In this document: piece after piece, positions 12,171 through 26,215 of the stretch
Numbering within the stretch: position 1 is the first letter of the stretch
Layout: each line of letters opens with the position of its first letter
Assembly (NCBI RefSeq): GCF_041381155.1
Contig: NC_091135.1
Coordinates: 49,434,086 to 49,498,085 of the forward strand
Origin: Argopecten irradians
Lineage: Eukaryota > Mollusca > Bivalvia > Pectinida > Pectinidae
Length of the DNA: 64,000 bases
Direction: 5' to 3'
Program-made: the position numbers and the translations under genes
Notes under the pieces: generated by a model
Seen by the model: only the letters and a program-made list of their open reading frames with translations
Told to the model about the DNA's origin: nothing
Databases searched by the model: none

Positions 12171-12570
12171 AACTGAGACCTTGAAGGTAGGGTGTTGTGG
12201 CTGCTGCTCATAGGCGAGTTAGACAAGCGCCTACCTCAGGCTTTACCTCCTCCCTGTGAGGAAGACGTCAGTTTCTGTCCCCTGTTCACGACACATCATA
12301 GTCTGTTGAAGTGGCTTGTAACGTTAGCATTAAGGGAATTGGATGCAAAGGACATCCGTTGTTAGTATAATATGACTATGTGGGGTGTTTTACGGTGTCG
12401 TCGACTTTTTGCTTATAGCACTATAAAAAAGGTATTAAATTCAATATTACAAATAAGATACAGCAGGAATATACATCTGCCTTCTAAAACATAAACAAAA
12501 CTAATTTATCACATGACAGACCGTCCTTAAATGACTGTAAATAGGACGAAAATCACAATAACCAAAATAA
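12171..12570 (+). repeat. SINE-like family copy (diverged)
   Basis: This carries the blocks of the dispersed family seen best at 46.1-46.7 kb: TTCTGTCCCCTG, then a GTTAGTATAATATGAC block, a block with TATAGCACTATAAAAA, and a terminal ATAGGACG. It is diverged and has internal insertions. Confidence 0.5.
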
Positions 12571-13625
12571 AAGTTATCTCCGTCGGTTTAGGCCGAGGGT
12601 TCTCCGATCCTATCCAATGTAGAGTAGAGTAATGACTAGGAATTACCTCCTGTTCAATATTGATACATAATGACGTTCATGTGATAATGACGCCATGAAA
12701 AACGTAGAAAGCAACGAAAACTTCATATTTCGCTGTCAACAATTCGGTGTGTGATCGGTCAACATTTCTCGGACATAAATCTGTACTTATGAACAGTTTC
12801 CAGTATAGCTAGTACATATATTGGGAATACAAAGCAAATGTGTTACTATTGTGTATAATCTACAGCCTTATACTTGCGATGTCGTTTACTAATCATTAAA
12901 ACCAGTCCGATGGAGACACATTTGTGATGTAACCAATTAGGCCCATTCTGTTGCTTGTGCTAAATACCATATTACATTGTATTATAAATGTACACTTCAC
13001 AACCCCTAGAATATGTTTAGAAGAGCCCCGTTCTCATAACGCAGTGACTAAACATAATAGGTCTAGTTAGATACAAGTTTCTTCTGATTAGGCTTTCTAA
13101 AATAGATATATATATATAGAAAATATAAAAAGCACACAATAAAATGTCAAATATGTAATTATAAGATGTGAACTCAGTTAGTCACTAAATTGTGCTGATG
13201 ATTAACTATAATTAAACTACTTATGTAATTGAGGCTTTGAATAACATTGTAACACATTATACATTTGATTAATGCCAAAGAATGATACCACAAATAACTA
13301 ATGTCCTCACGTCGAATATTTAGTGACTTCTAATGAACAGAGTGAACAGATCCTTATGGGGACGCGTTTACTTCCAGTCTATACCTTTTCATGATTATCT
13401 ATAGATATGGGGTGGCAAACGTCTAGATATTTTATAATAGCCATCAATCAATAGGGCAGTATCAATAATACGAACGGCAGCCGTGTGTCAAAGATACCCT
13501 GGTATCAGCGACATATTTCATAATAGACATCATAGTCCGAGATTGGCTGATTGATTAAAGTCCTATTGTCAGCTAAGGTCATTAAAGGACTACCTCACCT
13601 GTTTACAATTTGTTGTTTGTGAATG
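12571..13625. other. Non-coding stretch
   Basis: No exon, RNA gene or clear repeat beyond a short TATATA run near 13108 was identified. Probably intronic or intergenic. Confidence 0.4.
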
Positions 13626-13629
13626 TCTT

Positions 13630-13795
13630 CACCACGGAAGCGAACGCTCAAGTCAATGCCAAATGGTAAGCGGTGTCAAGGCAAACGTTGGTAAGAAGAC
13701 CTTCTGTTAGGAAGAACAGAAATCATAATATCGTCTTCTACGATCAGTTGGGGAAGGGTGCAGCAGATATCATTTTAACCCCCTACCTCAAGGAC
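13630..13795 (-). repeat. SINE-like family fragment, reverse orientation
   Basis: The reverse complement of the family's 5' half: on the plus strand it reads GGTGTCAAGGCAAACGTT, then a GAAGA-rich part and TACGATCAGTTGGGG before GCAGCAGATA. The same order is seen at 25.2-25.4 kb and 34.1-34.25 kb, also in reverse. Confidence 0.5.
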
Positions 13796-14084
13796 AGGAA
13801 AACTAAATTGTTTACATAAAGGTTTTGTTTCCATTCCTTATTCTTTTGGTACATAGATAAATGATAGTTTGAAGAATTCTACTAAGATATGTGTGTAACT
13901 GTCGCCTACAGTGATATAAGTACTGGTGAGGAAATCAGTGAATAGTATTTGTATCAATCGTTATACCACATAAAACGTTGTTATCCTCTCAGCTAGGGCG
14001 TGTTCAGTATTCTATAATCCGCTTTGCTCATTGTCACTTGATGATACTCTGCTACCGACTCGTTATAGTTAATCGTTATAGTTA

Positions 14085-14560
14085 AGGATGTTTGCAACCG
14101 TTAGAAAACGGTATATGATTTTATAACAAGAATTCCACGGAAGTGGATGTGTCGCCTGCATGCATCACAAAAAATATTTATTTCATGAAAATACATGTAT
14201 TGTTAATAATTAGGTGAAGTTATCAAGTCCCGTAATTCTTGCAAATATTGATGGATTTTGACCATTATCAAACTACTACGAGATCTCATTAATATAAGGC
14301 AATGCACCTTTGGTTGAAATCGGACAATAAAAAGTTATTGAGCGGAAACCATGGATTTATCTGTTTTGATGATTTAAAAGTCCCGTAACTCTTGCAAATA
14401 TTGACGGATTTGACCATTATCGAACTCATTGGATATCTCATTGCTATAAAGAAATATACTAAATTTGGTTGAAATCAGACAATAAATACTTTAGTTATCC
14501 CACGGAAACCGTTTCCCGGACGCCGACATAGTGATACCTAAGTGTCGCCCTTGAGTTGTA
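14085..14560 (+). repeat. Dispersed repeat with internal direct duplication
   Basis: Two diverged copies of a 120-130 bp module start at 14225 and 14378, each beginning AAGTCCCGTAA and containing CTTGCAAATATTGA and GGTTGAAATC. The block is framed by ATTCCACGGAAGTGGATGTG on the left and GGAAACCGTTTCCCGGACGC on the right. This is a composite repeat, perhaps a non-autonomous transposon. No coding capacity was seen. Confidence 0.55.
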
Positions 14561-16813
14561 GACGACACAAAAATCAGGAAACAGTTTAGTGATTAAGATT
14601 TTAGTGGACTTCGTAATAATACTTCCATGCTGAATACGTGTTAGATATGAAATCAATGTGTTTAATGTTTTAGAGTTAAATGTATTATTTCTGTTATTAA
14701 GGTTTAATTTTATTCTATTATTAATTACATCCTAATGGCGAAGCGAACACATTAATGTGGATCACGAATAAGGGCATGAAAAACCTTGGGTATTGGCCAC
14801 ACTTTAATTTCGTCTATTTACAATTTTACACCATTTGACCTATACATAACAACCACTCGGCTATACAATCCACCTTCTCTGTGTCCCTTCGCTGGTAGTT
14901 ATAGACAGATTCGACTGTAAATATTCCTATCTTAGTCTGGGTTAAACTATCTCCATAATACTGATTTCAAAATGATGATCGCAATGAACAATTAACCTGA
15001 TTCTATTAGAGAATTTTCAGATAGTATCTAACCATAAGGTTAGTTAGTGCCTGTTTGGACTATTGTCTAAATGGTCCGATTACATATCTGGAATATGTAG
15101 TTTAATGTCCCAGAAGGTTGTGTTCTCATTACAGCTCAATATTTTGAAATATTCTCAGAATTGTCGGTAATGCGTCGTTAAATGAAAGGTCCATTAACGG
15201 TTTTGATTTAAACGTTCGACGTAATAAATCCATTAACAAGGCAAAAACAAACTAATTCTAGTATATAAGTAAAACAAATGATATTTCTACAGAAAGTGAA
15301 CCCTTGGGGAGGAAGACCCGAGTGAAAGATTACGACACTTTATCGTTTTTTTCGTACGAATCGAAAAAGGAAAGTTTGAACTGATAAGATAAAAACCAAT
15401 ATTTCAAGAAACTATTGTTAAATTTTTAAATCATAATACGTATGGATACATAAAAATATATTCTAATTATAATATTTTTAAAATAATTACTAAATTGTAA
15501 CATTGAAAATCAATTAATAATGAAGCCATGCTGTATGACTTAATTAAGATTGTATTGAGAGCTAGATGTACTTCCTGGTATCAGGTAGACACAAACTATT
15601 AGATTTTCTATTTCATTTTTACCTTGTCATATACAAATATAAACTTAATACAGAAAATTACGTGTGTGTATATATAACGCCATTAAGATTCGATTTTCAG
15701 AATCTTACGAGCGAATATTAATCAGGAACTATATACTGTATACTACACGTAGTACATCCCTATGGACGACAGTGTTATACCAGTGTATTGATTATCTATT
15801 ATGGCTCCTTTTTATTGTTTGTGAGATGACTCATGCCCCAAATTTTCTGAGCAAATCAAAATAAAACAATATTGGACACAGGAAATCAATAAATGAAGTA
15901 AAGTAAATGACAGTAAAGATTAATATATAACCTATCTTCTGGGTTGGTAACTGACACATTTCACGTTACTGCGTAGCTTTGTCTATATAATGCCTTCAGT
16001 ACAGCAGTCATCTCTATTAGATATTTCAAAGTTATCTACCCTTTGTGTTATTATAGACAATGACGTCTTCAGTTTGGGAGTGAAACTCCAAAATATGTCG
16101 TTATTGCTGCCGAATACATGGCGTAACATTAAACAATGGCCCGATAGTGAGAAAATCATATCCAAAGTTATATATATAATTATCATAGCAATACAGTTCA
16201 CAAGGAAAAAAAACATACAAAAAGGTGCAATCAAATCACATCAAGGAGAATGATAACCAACATACATAAAAAAATACGGGATAATAACGAAATATTATTT
16301 TTCTTGAAATACCAGGTATTACTTTTAATTTAACTAATTCGCATGTCTACCATAAACTCCTTATATTTCAGTAGTATCAGCATACATACAGAGGTTTAAT
16401 ATGACAAACATGATCACCATAATATGATCACATTTATACAGCTCCATCAAGCTGACACGGCCTTATGCATTGTCAACAATGGTTCGTGCTGGAGGCAGGA
16501 ATAATGGAAATTACCTAAATCCAAAATTTAAATGCCAATTTTGTAAAATAATGAATGGGAAATTACAAATTTATGTTTAATAGGATTTTGCATTTATATG
16601 CCAATGAGGTTTAATGGAGTCTAACTGCATTAATATGTATGTATCAATACTTATAATTTTAGAGCTCATCAGTTTAAAAAACAATCTGTCACACACTTAT
16701 AAAAGTTTTTAATTAAACAAATATAGACTCAATGTATTACCACTATTGTTTGTATATGCAGTTGGTATACCTACACAATATTTACAGTCACACGACGCAA
16801 GACATGTACTTAC
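14561..16813. other. Non-coding stretch
   Basis: AT-rich DNA with ORFs at 15664-15864 and 15983-16253 that overlap each other on both strands and lack splice context. Nothing is supported. Confidence 0.4.
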
Positions 16814-16969
16814 GGTTTTCGCTGATTCAATGGATGTCCTTGACATCAAACTCATCCGATTTGAACGTTTCCGCCATGGTCGCTTTTTCGCGCTGGGCAT
16901 TTTCTGCAATTTAACAGCAGATAGGACGGTTATAAAACTTGCTGGGTGAGCGTTCCCGGATTTCTTCAT
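16814..16969 (-). CDS. Candidate alternative first coding exon A (52 codons)
   Basis: The minus-strand ORF opens with ATG at 16969 (MKKSGNAHPASFITVLSAVK), runs through a very basic stretch (AKKRPWRKRSNR) and ends AAAACC followed by the consensus donor GTAAGTAC. The exon length is an exact multiple of three (phase 0), like the TRPC exon and the other candidates. Base composition is richer in G+C than its surroundings. A TATATA-like box lies about 105 bp upstream (17073-17082). The product is unknown; a cytosolic basic N-terminus would suit an ion channel or adaptor. A plus-strand ORF (16746-16949) overlaps the same DNA and is the main competing reading. Confidence 0.45.
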
Positions 16970-19900
16970 CTTGACTTTTGTTTTAGGTTGCTATGAATTC
17001 ATTTAGTTATGTAAGAGGCTCAGAAGAAGTTGTCTGTGAAGAATACATAGTTTCACCACATTTTCATTTTCCTATATACTAACAAATGTACACATTGAAA
17101 AAATCATGTATGGTTTGCTTCTTTGCACATTTAGGCACAATTGTATGAACTTCGTAACCACAACATGGACAATGCATAGGTGCACAATGAATGTGCATAA
17201 GTTTACTTGTTGCGATCTGGTCTTGTTCTGTGTTTGCCGCACATGCAAACTGCATAGGGCGTTTTCAGGCAGACATGCAACACAGAACTGTAAATAGCTG
17301 AACGTTCTATGAATTCCGTCTGGGTAAAATTAATCTTACTACCTAGCATGACTGTGATAGATAATGCGGCTTTATCGTCAAATGCTTTGTTATAAATATG
17401 AACAAGACACTTAATGTGACACAACTTTTATCTTCATGAAATCACTTTCAATACATAATAAATTGGCATAGACTGCATTGCAGATCCGATGCGATGTTAA
17501 AATAGTCAAGATGTACAATTTTTTTAACTCATTATCGCTAATTCTACGTTCATTGACTTTTTAGAAAATTACTTTTTATCCACTGATAATTTACAGATAA
17601 CATCATAATTATAAAATCATGGTGAAATATTCGACAAAACAGATGATGCATGTTGGCAGTTTCAATATTGAATGTAGGTATATGGTAAGGCGATCTACAC
17701 TATTTTGCGACATCAAATAAAGGTTTATTACTCAAACAACTTTTGATGCAAACTTTACCGTATTTGCATTTTAATAGCATTTCAAAATAGACATTGTTTC
17801 TACATAACAATATCTATTTATGTATGTATCTTATGTGTTATACAATAATTTCACATCTTATATTCAATAATGTTTTAATATCAATACAAGAACGACATGC
17901 TTATCCTACTCATCTCAATCTGATTTGAAAAAAAATCACATCAGAGTACAAACAGGTCAAATTAAGTTACCCCAAAACCAACACAAGTAATTCAATTCTG
18001 GTTTTACACATGTAGTGAATAAGTGAAGATATTGTTTAGAAAACAGCGATATTGTTACGTTGTGTCAGGTTTTTATGTTTCGACTGATAATAGTTTTAAT
18101 CTGAATGTGACCTTATTTGAAATGTCCTCACGTACGCGTGTTGTATAAAAGCAATATGACCATACAAAGATGGTATATTACATTGCTGCAAACAAACATG
18201 TGATTAGGATTTACTCCGGGTTACTGTGTGTGTCGCTTTGCATTCCGTGGTACATTATTGTGTTTGTTGCTAAGTTACTTTTATAATTCGGGGCACCTTA
18301 CTGTCTGTGACTCTCGACTATGAGCCATAAGGTTAACAATTCGATTAAAATATCAAAATACTTTTAAAATATGTGGTGAAATTATTACCTGTTGGTTACA
18401 GCTCTCCCATCAAAGTTTAATTTTCTTTTATACAAGCCATCATTAGCTAGCCTCTTCCTGATGATCTTACCTATAACGTATTACCGTTTCACTATGTAAG
18501 GAAATGTGTCGTGTTTTTAAACGTATGTACAGGATGAAGTGTGCCGTTAGTGCTCAATCATCCTGTCAGACAACACATGATATAAGTAGATGTCGGGGTA
18601 CAGGAAGACGACAGACGTCAATACAGTCAAGTCATGCTCATCCATTTGATTTCGTCGCTGATTCCCAGACACACTTGTGACTGTATAACTTCGCTATCTA
18701 TGACGACAGTATGAATGTGGAGGCTTGGTCTATTTTGTTAAGTGTCCTAATAATAGCCAGAGCAATATTAACGAACATAGTAGATTAGCAGGTAATGGAA
18801 AACCAGAATACCCTGGAAAATCTCACCGATCTTTGGTTTGAATAAACATAGAAACAGCCATTGTAGTTTTCATGCTCGCAACAAAATTGTTTAGAATATC
18901 CAAATAACTTATTTCACGATCTCACAACAAGTTTGAAGACTTTTCATTCAAGAAATAATCGCGATATTTGTTTCATTATCTACTCTTCCTTTGAGCCTAA
19001 AAATCAGCATCATGTTGAAATGTAAGATATTTTTTAACCCTAAAATTACCTCATTCTAGTATAATTGATGTTATTTGAAATTACTAATCATTCTTGTCCG
19101 TGTTGTGATTTTGAGCACTGCCGATACATGCGGGTTTCTGATCAAAACCAAACACATATATACACAAGCTTCTGACAAAGCCATCATGGGGTTGGAACCA
19201 CATTATGAACAAAATGCAAATTGTGTACAATAGGGCAAGTGATGACGATAAAAGGCGAAATGTGAAATTAGACTTATGAGTAGTAGGTGAAACTTTGTCT
19301 CACGGGACTTAAAAGTCAAAAAGATCTTTAAAATCGATATAGGCTTCAGAGTGAAAAAAGTGATTCGATAAATATCCTTGAAATAATTCAAAAATGTTTA
19401 ATGAGATATCCGCGAAAATCGTTATTTTACTTTTCTTCATACAGATGACATTTGTTATGTAATCAGAAATTCATTCATGGTAAAAACAACATTGAAATAT
19501 TGTAGTTGTGGGGATATCCGATGATCAGTCACTCTATCAATTAATCCACCACTGTTTTTATAAGGCGATCAATATTGGATATATTGTTAATGTTGTGGTG
19601 GTATCGCCTACTGTTAGTACTGGCGCTATAACAGAACTCCCACCATGGGTAGACGCGCCTATTCATCAGACGTACGTGGTGCTGTCATTGTAAATATTAC
19701 AGCAGACATAACCGAAGGCTCGTGGGAATAATCTAAATCATTTATTTATTGAGCTCTTATAGATGAATACACTTGTGATATGCTATAGACACAACTAACA
19801 AATTCTGCAAGGTTTACCAGGTAGGAACCTTCAGACAATAAGAATCAGCACTAACGTTTATTTAATCACTGATTATCCTAATGACCGGAAGTTTGATAAT

Positions 19901-22458
19901 CATAAAGCTTTAAGACCTAAAAGAATTACAACCTTAAGAGGATTCGAAAGAGATCATCCACCATCAGTGGAAATATCGTTTACTATATATATGCTTCCTT
20001 CGCTGATATAAAATTTAAAAAAGTTTTTTATCTTCCTATGTAGATATATGTATATGTATTTTACAATGTGTGATGGTCAATAATGTATGGCGTATTTGTA
20101 CTTTTGATCAGTACACGACAAGAAAATATGGTGTTTAAGCCACCAACCAACTGTAAATTGGTGTGTTGTTTAAGTTCACATAGTAATTGAAAACACATCA
20201 AAAGATGAAGCATTCCGACAGCAAAAGACCCATTAAGGGCATAAATCTATTATATAAAGAGAAATTCATAGACATACGCTTACGGTTTTGCAGTTATATT
20301 CTAAGAAAAGGACTTCAAATAGTTGCGCTTTTGTTTCTATGGCAACCAATAAGATATCTAACGAAAATGGACGCTCCCAAATTGAAAAAGAAACAACCAA
20401 GCCCGTAACCTACAGGACATTTTTCGGAAAAGAAAGGATGTTGTAATTTGGTATTCCATAAAATATATCGAGCAATGGGAAGTTCCCAACGGCCAAGCCA
20501 ACAAAAAACTTTGTAGGACTGAAATAAACGTTGTTTTAGCCCAGAAACGTCACGCAGATGTAGGGTAGGACAGACCAACCGAAATCAATATCCTCTGCAA
20601 ATCTCTAGGTGGCTAATTATATCGACTAATTCAAATCATTTATAAACACAAACTGGAGACTTTTTAGATGTTTTACCATGTTCGACAATCGAAATACCCT
20701 GGGAGAAAGTCATCAAAGGATAGCTGTCAACCGAATGTTTATGCTCGATTGGATAATAACAAACGAGGCAATATATCAGGTCAATGCAATTTAATATGAT
20801 ATCGGATTCGACTGTATTACCCTATGGATAGTGCAAACAGCTTCTTGTTTCTTCTAAAATATTTGTCTTTGTTAACGAAACAGACTTGTGGAAAGTTAAA
20901 CAGAACTACGTTTGTAATACAAACAATCACATATGTACTGTTATCACTTTTAATACGTTTGTAAACATGTTGTGTATATTGCAATGGATGTTTATTTCCA
21001 CCAAGACTTCCGAAGCACGTGAACCATGCTATTTTATCTCGCCAACTAATATAATGTCTTTTGTGTACATCTATACATGGTATTTCGAGTGCACGGCGTG
21101 CATATTTAGTTTATTCTATTAAATGTCCCATTAAAAGCTTAAAAGAGGAGGTAACTATGTACGCCAGCGATGGGCATTGCAAACAGTTTCTATGTTATAA
21201 AACATGAACTACTTTTAATAAACTAAATTTTGCTAATTAATATAAATTGATTTTTTAAAGACATTACTGTATGTACAGAGTTCATGCTTAATGTTTCAGC
21301 GATGCTCTGAAAATATCATGTTAAAGTCATATATTTAAAAAATTACATACACAACCAAGATTGGTCTCCATAGCTATCCATTGCAATATCCATATGAATG
21401 GCATTACAAATAAACTTGAATGCCAAACTGATACTAAAATAAAGTTAAACATACATGTAGGTATGATTAAGCGGTAAGTTTGTACTCAATTAAATTGATA
21501 TTTTTTATTAAGCACCAGCAAACACAAATGTCAAGTATAATAGTGTTTTAATGAAATTCGGGCAACATCTGTGATCTTCGCGGTGCCCTGTCGAATGAAA
21601 AGTCTCGTTTGACTTTTAACTTATCATTCTTACGCTAAATACAAATTGTTGTATAACAAATATGGCTTAAACTTCATTTGTCAACCATCGTAAATTAGAA
21701 AACTAATATTCCTTGTCATGTCAGCAGGTTTGTTGTTCATTATAACCTCGCTTTCGGTCAGCTTTCGTTTTGTATTCCAAAAATAGAATATGAAAGTCTA
21801 TTTTTATCATTTTTGAGGTAGGTATTCCCCACGTTTTCCTGTCGTTTTAGATAACCAATTATTGTAATAAAATATTCAATAAACATCTGAAAACCATATC
21901 TAAACATACAGAACAAATTATTTAAGGTTCTTGTCCCTTTAATTTTGTGTCATGGTTATCAAATTAAATAAACCGAACCATGAATCAGTTAACTGGTAAA
22001 TATGACATTGTTCAATGTTACATACAATAAGAAATAATTGGAATAGTATAGGATATAGAATAAGGTGGTTTTTTTATTTTATTTGTGAAAGTAGGAAAAC
22101 AACTAAATGACGGAATATTGCAATAAAATATTAAAGTGTTTTATCGATTTGGTTCATCGAGATATTGAAATCTGAAATGATCAACCTACTAATCTACTGA
22201 GTTCAGTTAGGTTTAGGTAACTCCTTATTACATACATGCTATTTATGGTATAAAGTGAGGTCTGTGCTGATAATAATTTGATATCACAGATATTTACAAT
22301 TTTATAATCGGCTAAAGTAACACTCACTATTATTTTTTTTTCAATTATTTTGGTAGCCTTTGTTTAAAAGATACGCTTAGAACCTTAAATCTTTTTGACT
22401 TGTAATAAGTATTATTTCATTATCTTTCTATGATTTTCCTGCAGCGTGCAATACTCAC
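16970..22458. other. Non-coding stretch
   Basis: No exon with a sound frame and splice site was found. Short ORFs at 17106-17424, 19508-19693 and 20187-20578 overlap on both strands or lack splice signals. If the alternative-first-exon model is right, this is intron between exons A and B. Confidence 0.4.
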
Positions 22459-22551
22459 CACAAGACCGGACCGCCGCCTTCGTCTCCCGTGGTTATCTTT
22501 ATCGTTTTCCTCCTTTTTGTCTGACTGTCGCGCCCATTTATTTTTCCCCAT
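22459..22551 (-). CDS. Candidate alternative first coding exon B (31 codons)
   Basis: ATG at 22551 begins MGKNKWARQSDKKEENDKDN and continues into a run of basic residues (HGRRRRRSGLV). It ends CTTGTG followed by donor GTGAGTATT, phase 0. The charged, low-hydrophobicity sequence fits a cytosolic N-terminus. The CG-rich codons stand out from the AT-rich flanks, which supports coding. No upstream acceptor is seen, so it would be a transcription-start exon. Function is unknown; I group it with exons A and C-E because strand, phase and architecture agree. Confidence 0.5.
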
Positions 22552-25190
22552 TTTGAGTTTTTCCAACGTTGAATTTTTCAACTCAATTTAAACTGTCATT
22601 CTAAATTAATTGACACCACGCCAAAATAGCTTACATATACAACACATGGAATCACATGGAATGGTTGCATTACGTAAACAATGGTGCGTGTTCGTTAAAG
22701 AGCTAAAACTCCCTAATCAATATTGTAATTAATCTTTATCTGGCGATCGCCCAGTCCAGATCACTTAAAACTTTCTATTCAGTGTTATGATGACCTTCTG
22801 ATTGTATATTAAACGACAAGGCTTAAACACACAACAACCATTTAAAGCATAATATCTACATTTACAAATGTATTATTCTACATTGATAAGGACATGGAGA
22901 ATTATTGCTTAATTATAAAAAAGGACAAAACCTTATTGATAGAATTGGCCATCAAACTAACCAGGCGTAAGCAATTGTTGACCTTCCCGAAGTGATACTA
23001 TTTGAAGGTCAACGAGTGCAGCGACTAAGGTATCTCAGACAACGCCCTTTCCTAGTCTAAATATGTTTTTATCAAACTAGTAAAAGAATCCTTACTGGAT
23101 ACATTGATTTATATATACCATGTATATTTTTATGTAATATATTTTTTTTTATTTTAAATTAAAACTCCTAATCTGGGATTTAACTCGTGACATAATGAAC
23201 TTTTCAATTGATGAAAGATGTCAGTTATACAATAAAGAGATCAAACTTATTTAAAATGACATTATTTTAGAACAAGAAAACTCATGTTTTATATTCTAAG
23301 TACACAATATAAAGCAAAAATACAAATGAAAATATCGTCACTTATATCATGGATATCAAACAGATTCACATTTGTGATCCTTAAGTAAAGTCACGAAATC
23401 ATTGATAGGCATTTGTATCACGTAAGTAATGAGAGTTATTATTCTTGCAAAACTGATTAAGACTGCACAGAATACAGTAACACATCTATATCAACACTAA
23501 TGAAGGGGAAGTGGAGTTCGAGTGTAAACATACATTAGCATACCAATGGTTCAGATAGTGATGTGCAATAAATCATGTTAATGCACGGAGAATAAAACAA
23601 TAAATCGAAAAACAGGGACAATAGCCACATCATGACATGACATATAACGGAACTAAGACAAGGGGAAGGATGGAATATACAGCATCGTGATCAAAGTCAA
23701 TTTAGACTAAAATACTGATTTAGAATACGATTATGATTCTTCCAGTGTAATCACATCAAAGCTATTAATTTCAAATTTTATGATTATACATGGGGTTTTT
23801 TCAATAATCTAATTGTTTTGTCATTAACAGTTCGATTGTAAACGATTGAGGTGCATTTCCATTGAGACAATAAACTACAAGTGTTCGCTCAAATTTTGTC
23901 TGTCATGCATTGAGTGTTAAGATTGTATTTACTGAACACAAGTTAACATGATAATATTGTATTATCTTTTGAACCGTTACGATACTCATTATCGACGGTA
24001 AATTGTATGTAATTTTTAGCATTCGTTATATTTGCCTGTACAATATTTCGCTATGATATACAATATCGGCAACATTTTGGAGCATTAACTATGCAACACG
24101 CAATGTCACGTTCGTTACCCGTGATATTTAATCAACAGCTACCTAGTCATCAGTTATAGCAATTTCTTTTTAAGGTTGAAATTTAAAAAAGGAATCCAAT
24201 TAAAGAAAGTAATAAAATTTGGTTGAAACAACTCAAGCACAAAATCAAGACGAAAATAAACCCAATGTATACAAACAGCTTAATTACATATTTATCGAAT
24301 GGTTGTGTTTAGAACCAGTGTAATTTATTTAATTTTCCTATTCTAACGAGCTACATTGAATGCTAAATTGAATTGTTTAAATAAATCTGAAAAATCAGAC
24401 ACAATTAACACAAAATCCACGCTAATATACATAGTAAATTTATAACATATCAACCTAGACATCAAATCTAATGAAGATAGAATGTAGCATCGCAATTATC
24501 ATCTCCATAGAATTCTGTCGCTATATCAGGAGAGGTAACTCTGCCATACCAGTAATTGCCTGGGACAAATACCACAGACGATATGGCTCGAGTGGTCATA
24601 CCTATGATTGTGTCAATGCTTGAAGGGTGAACATATAAACGTTAATATAAACTTCACGTAGTTTCCCTTTGTTTAATAAAATATCCGTTTCCAAAGATAT
24701 ACTTTTCAAATGTGTATCACATTAAAAATTAACACATGCCATAATTAAATGAGTCATAGTCAATGTTTAATATTTTATTTCTACATGTATATATTATCTA
24801 ATAGCTAGTATTAGGGTTTGTGATCTTATACAGGTCGAGGAAACTCATTTTCCTTCAATAAATGTTATAATTGGATGTTGAATCTAATTGGTTTATATTA
24901 AACTTCTGGTAGAGGAAGCCTTTCAAACCTAAATTCAATTTTATTTTCAATAAATTTACATGACAGTCAATATCATCCGTTGTGTTTAGGAAGTTTAGAA
25001 TGAATCATAGTGCACAAGGGCGATATCTAAATTGTCAATAAATTATCGATATGATATTATTCCTCACATCTGCCATGACGCCACTTCTCTTTTAGGTATT
25101 ACATGACGGTTCACGCCAGTGAAGAAGTCTGTAATGAATGCAGCCGAAGACACTAAGCAACACACCCCATCCGGTCACATACTGGCAACA
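22552..25190. other. Non-coding stretch
   Basis: AT-rich, with homopolymer T runs near 23140. No exon, RNA gene or clear repeat was identified. Confidence 0.4.
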
Positions 25191-25490
25191 GGCGAACCAG
25201 TCATCCCATTCCCGGTATGCTGAGCGGGACATTTGTGTGTCTTGGCAGGGGACAGAACCCGGAGACTATCCCACAGGAAGTGCGGCGGTGTCAAGGGAAA
25301 CGTTAGAAAGAAGAAAGTTAGTTAGGAAGAAGATAAAAGATAAGATCCTAAATTTAGTCGCCTTTTACCATCATTCAATAGAGAGGGCAACAGGTACTAT
25401 TTAAACGCCCTATGTACAAGTCAGTTCATGGTTGGAGTAAAGAGAGTTAAATGACTGATTTGCCCGTTGTCAGTATAATGTGAAAGTTTA
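25191..25490 (-). repeat. SINE-like family copy, reverse, plus forward fragment
   Basis: From about 25225 to 25425 the plus strand reads the reverse complement of the family's 5' half: GGGGACAGAACCC, GGTGTCAAGGGAAACGTTAG, then TAGTCGCCTTTTACCATCA and ACGCCCTATGTACAAG. It is followed by a forward fragment containing TTGCCCGTTGTCAGTATAAT (25459-25478). The two halves in opposite orientation suggest nested insertion or inversion. The 88-codon ORF over it is a repeat shadow. Confidence 0.55.
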
Positions 25491-25812
25491 GTAGAAAACA
25501 AATTTACCGGTTAGTAAATCCATGTATAAATACCATCCATTTGCCTAACATAGCCATTTGAAATTTCCGATTGAAAAATGTATGTCTCTAGCCGCCATGT
25601 AAGTATGTGTGCAGTAGAGTTGTTTTGTCGGAGTTGATTGGCTCTCGAAAATTAATTGACCAATCAACGCCGAGAAAACAAATGTACTACACACATATCA
25701 ACATGGCGGCTAGAGACACACGTTTTTTTCAATCGGAAATTTCAAAAAGCTGTATTGAGCAAATGGATGGTATATAGATAAATACTAACATACCGGTAAG
25801 TTTGTTTTTTAC
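25491..25812. mobile_element. Long foldback MITE, arms about 155 bp
   Basis: The outer arms pair AAATTTACCGGTTAGTA with TACTAACATACCGGTAAG, then CCATCCATTTG with CAAATGGATGG, AAATTTCCGATTGAAAAA with its reverse complement, and TCTCTAGCCGCCATGT with ACATGGCGGCTAGAGA. The centre is GATTGGCTCTCGAAAATTAA. The whole can fold into a hairpin of about 320 bases. It has no coding capacity, so it is a non-autonomous element mobilised in trans, family unknown. Confidence 0.8.
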
Positions 25813-26215
25813 CAAACTTAAATTCCTATGAAGCTGAAATGTTGACATGCAGTGGTTTTTGAGCTACCCATTAGAGCCCTGGCGTGTTTATCGGAGGACA
25901 CCACAGTGTCCAACCAGTTGAAATCTGGCTGTTTCCGAAGTTTCTGGATACCTAGTGACATTTATACGGCATGATATATATTGTATCATATACCAAATTA
26001 AAGATAAATTATCTGGCTGTCGATTGAGAGTATTCCTATTGTCATATTCTATACGGTTGGTTAATAATCATACTTTTTCTGAAATTGGGTAGTGTTATGT
26101 GGCCGGCCGAGTTATAGACCTTGACCCAGTATTATACTTATACTTATATTAGAAACGAACACCTGTGATGTGACAAGGTGAGTTGTTCTGTGATTTTGGC
26201 AGTTCAGTATAATTT
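25813..26215. other. Non-coding stretch
   Basis: Nothing recognisable; a GGCCGGCC site at 26101-26108 is the only notable word. Confidence 0.35.

Noticed and set aside
16746..16949. Plus-strand ORF overlapping candidate exon A
   Set aside because: It has a GTGAGC donor-like end but no acceptor or conserved motif; the minus reading has a consensus donor and fits the series.
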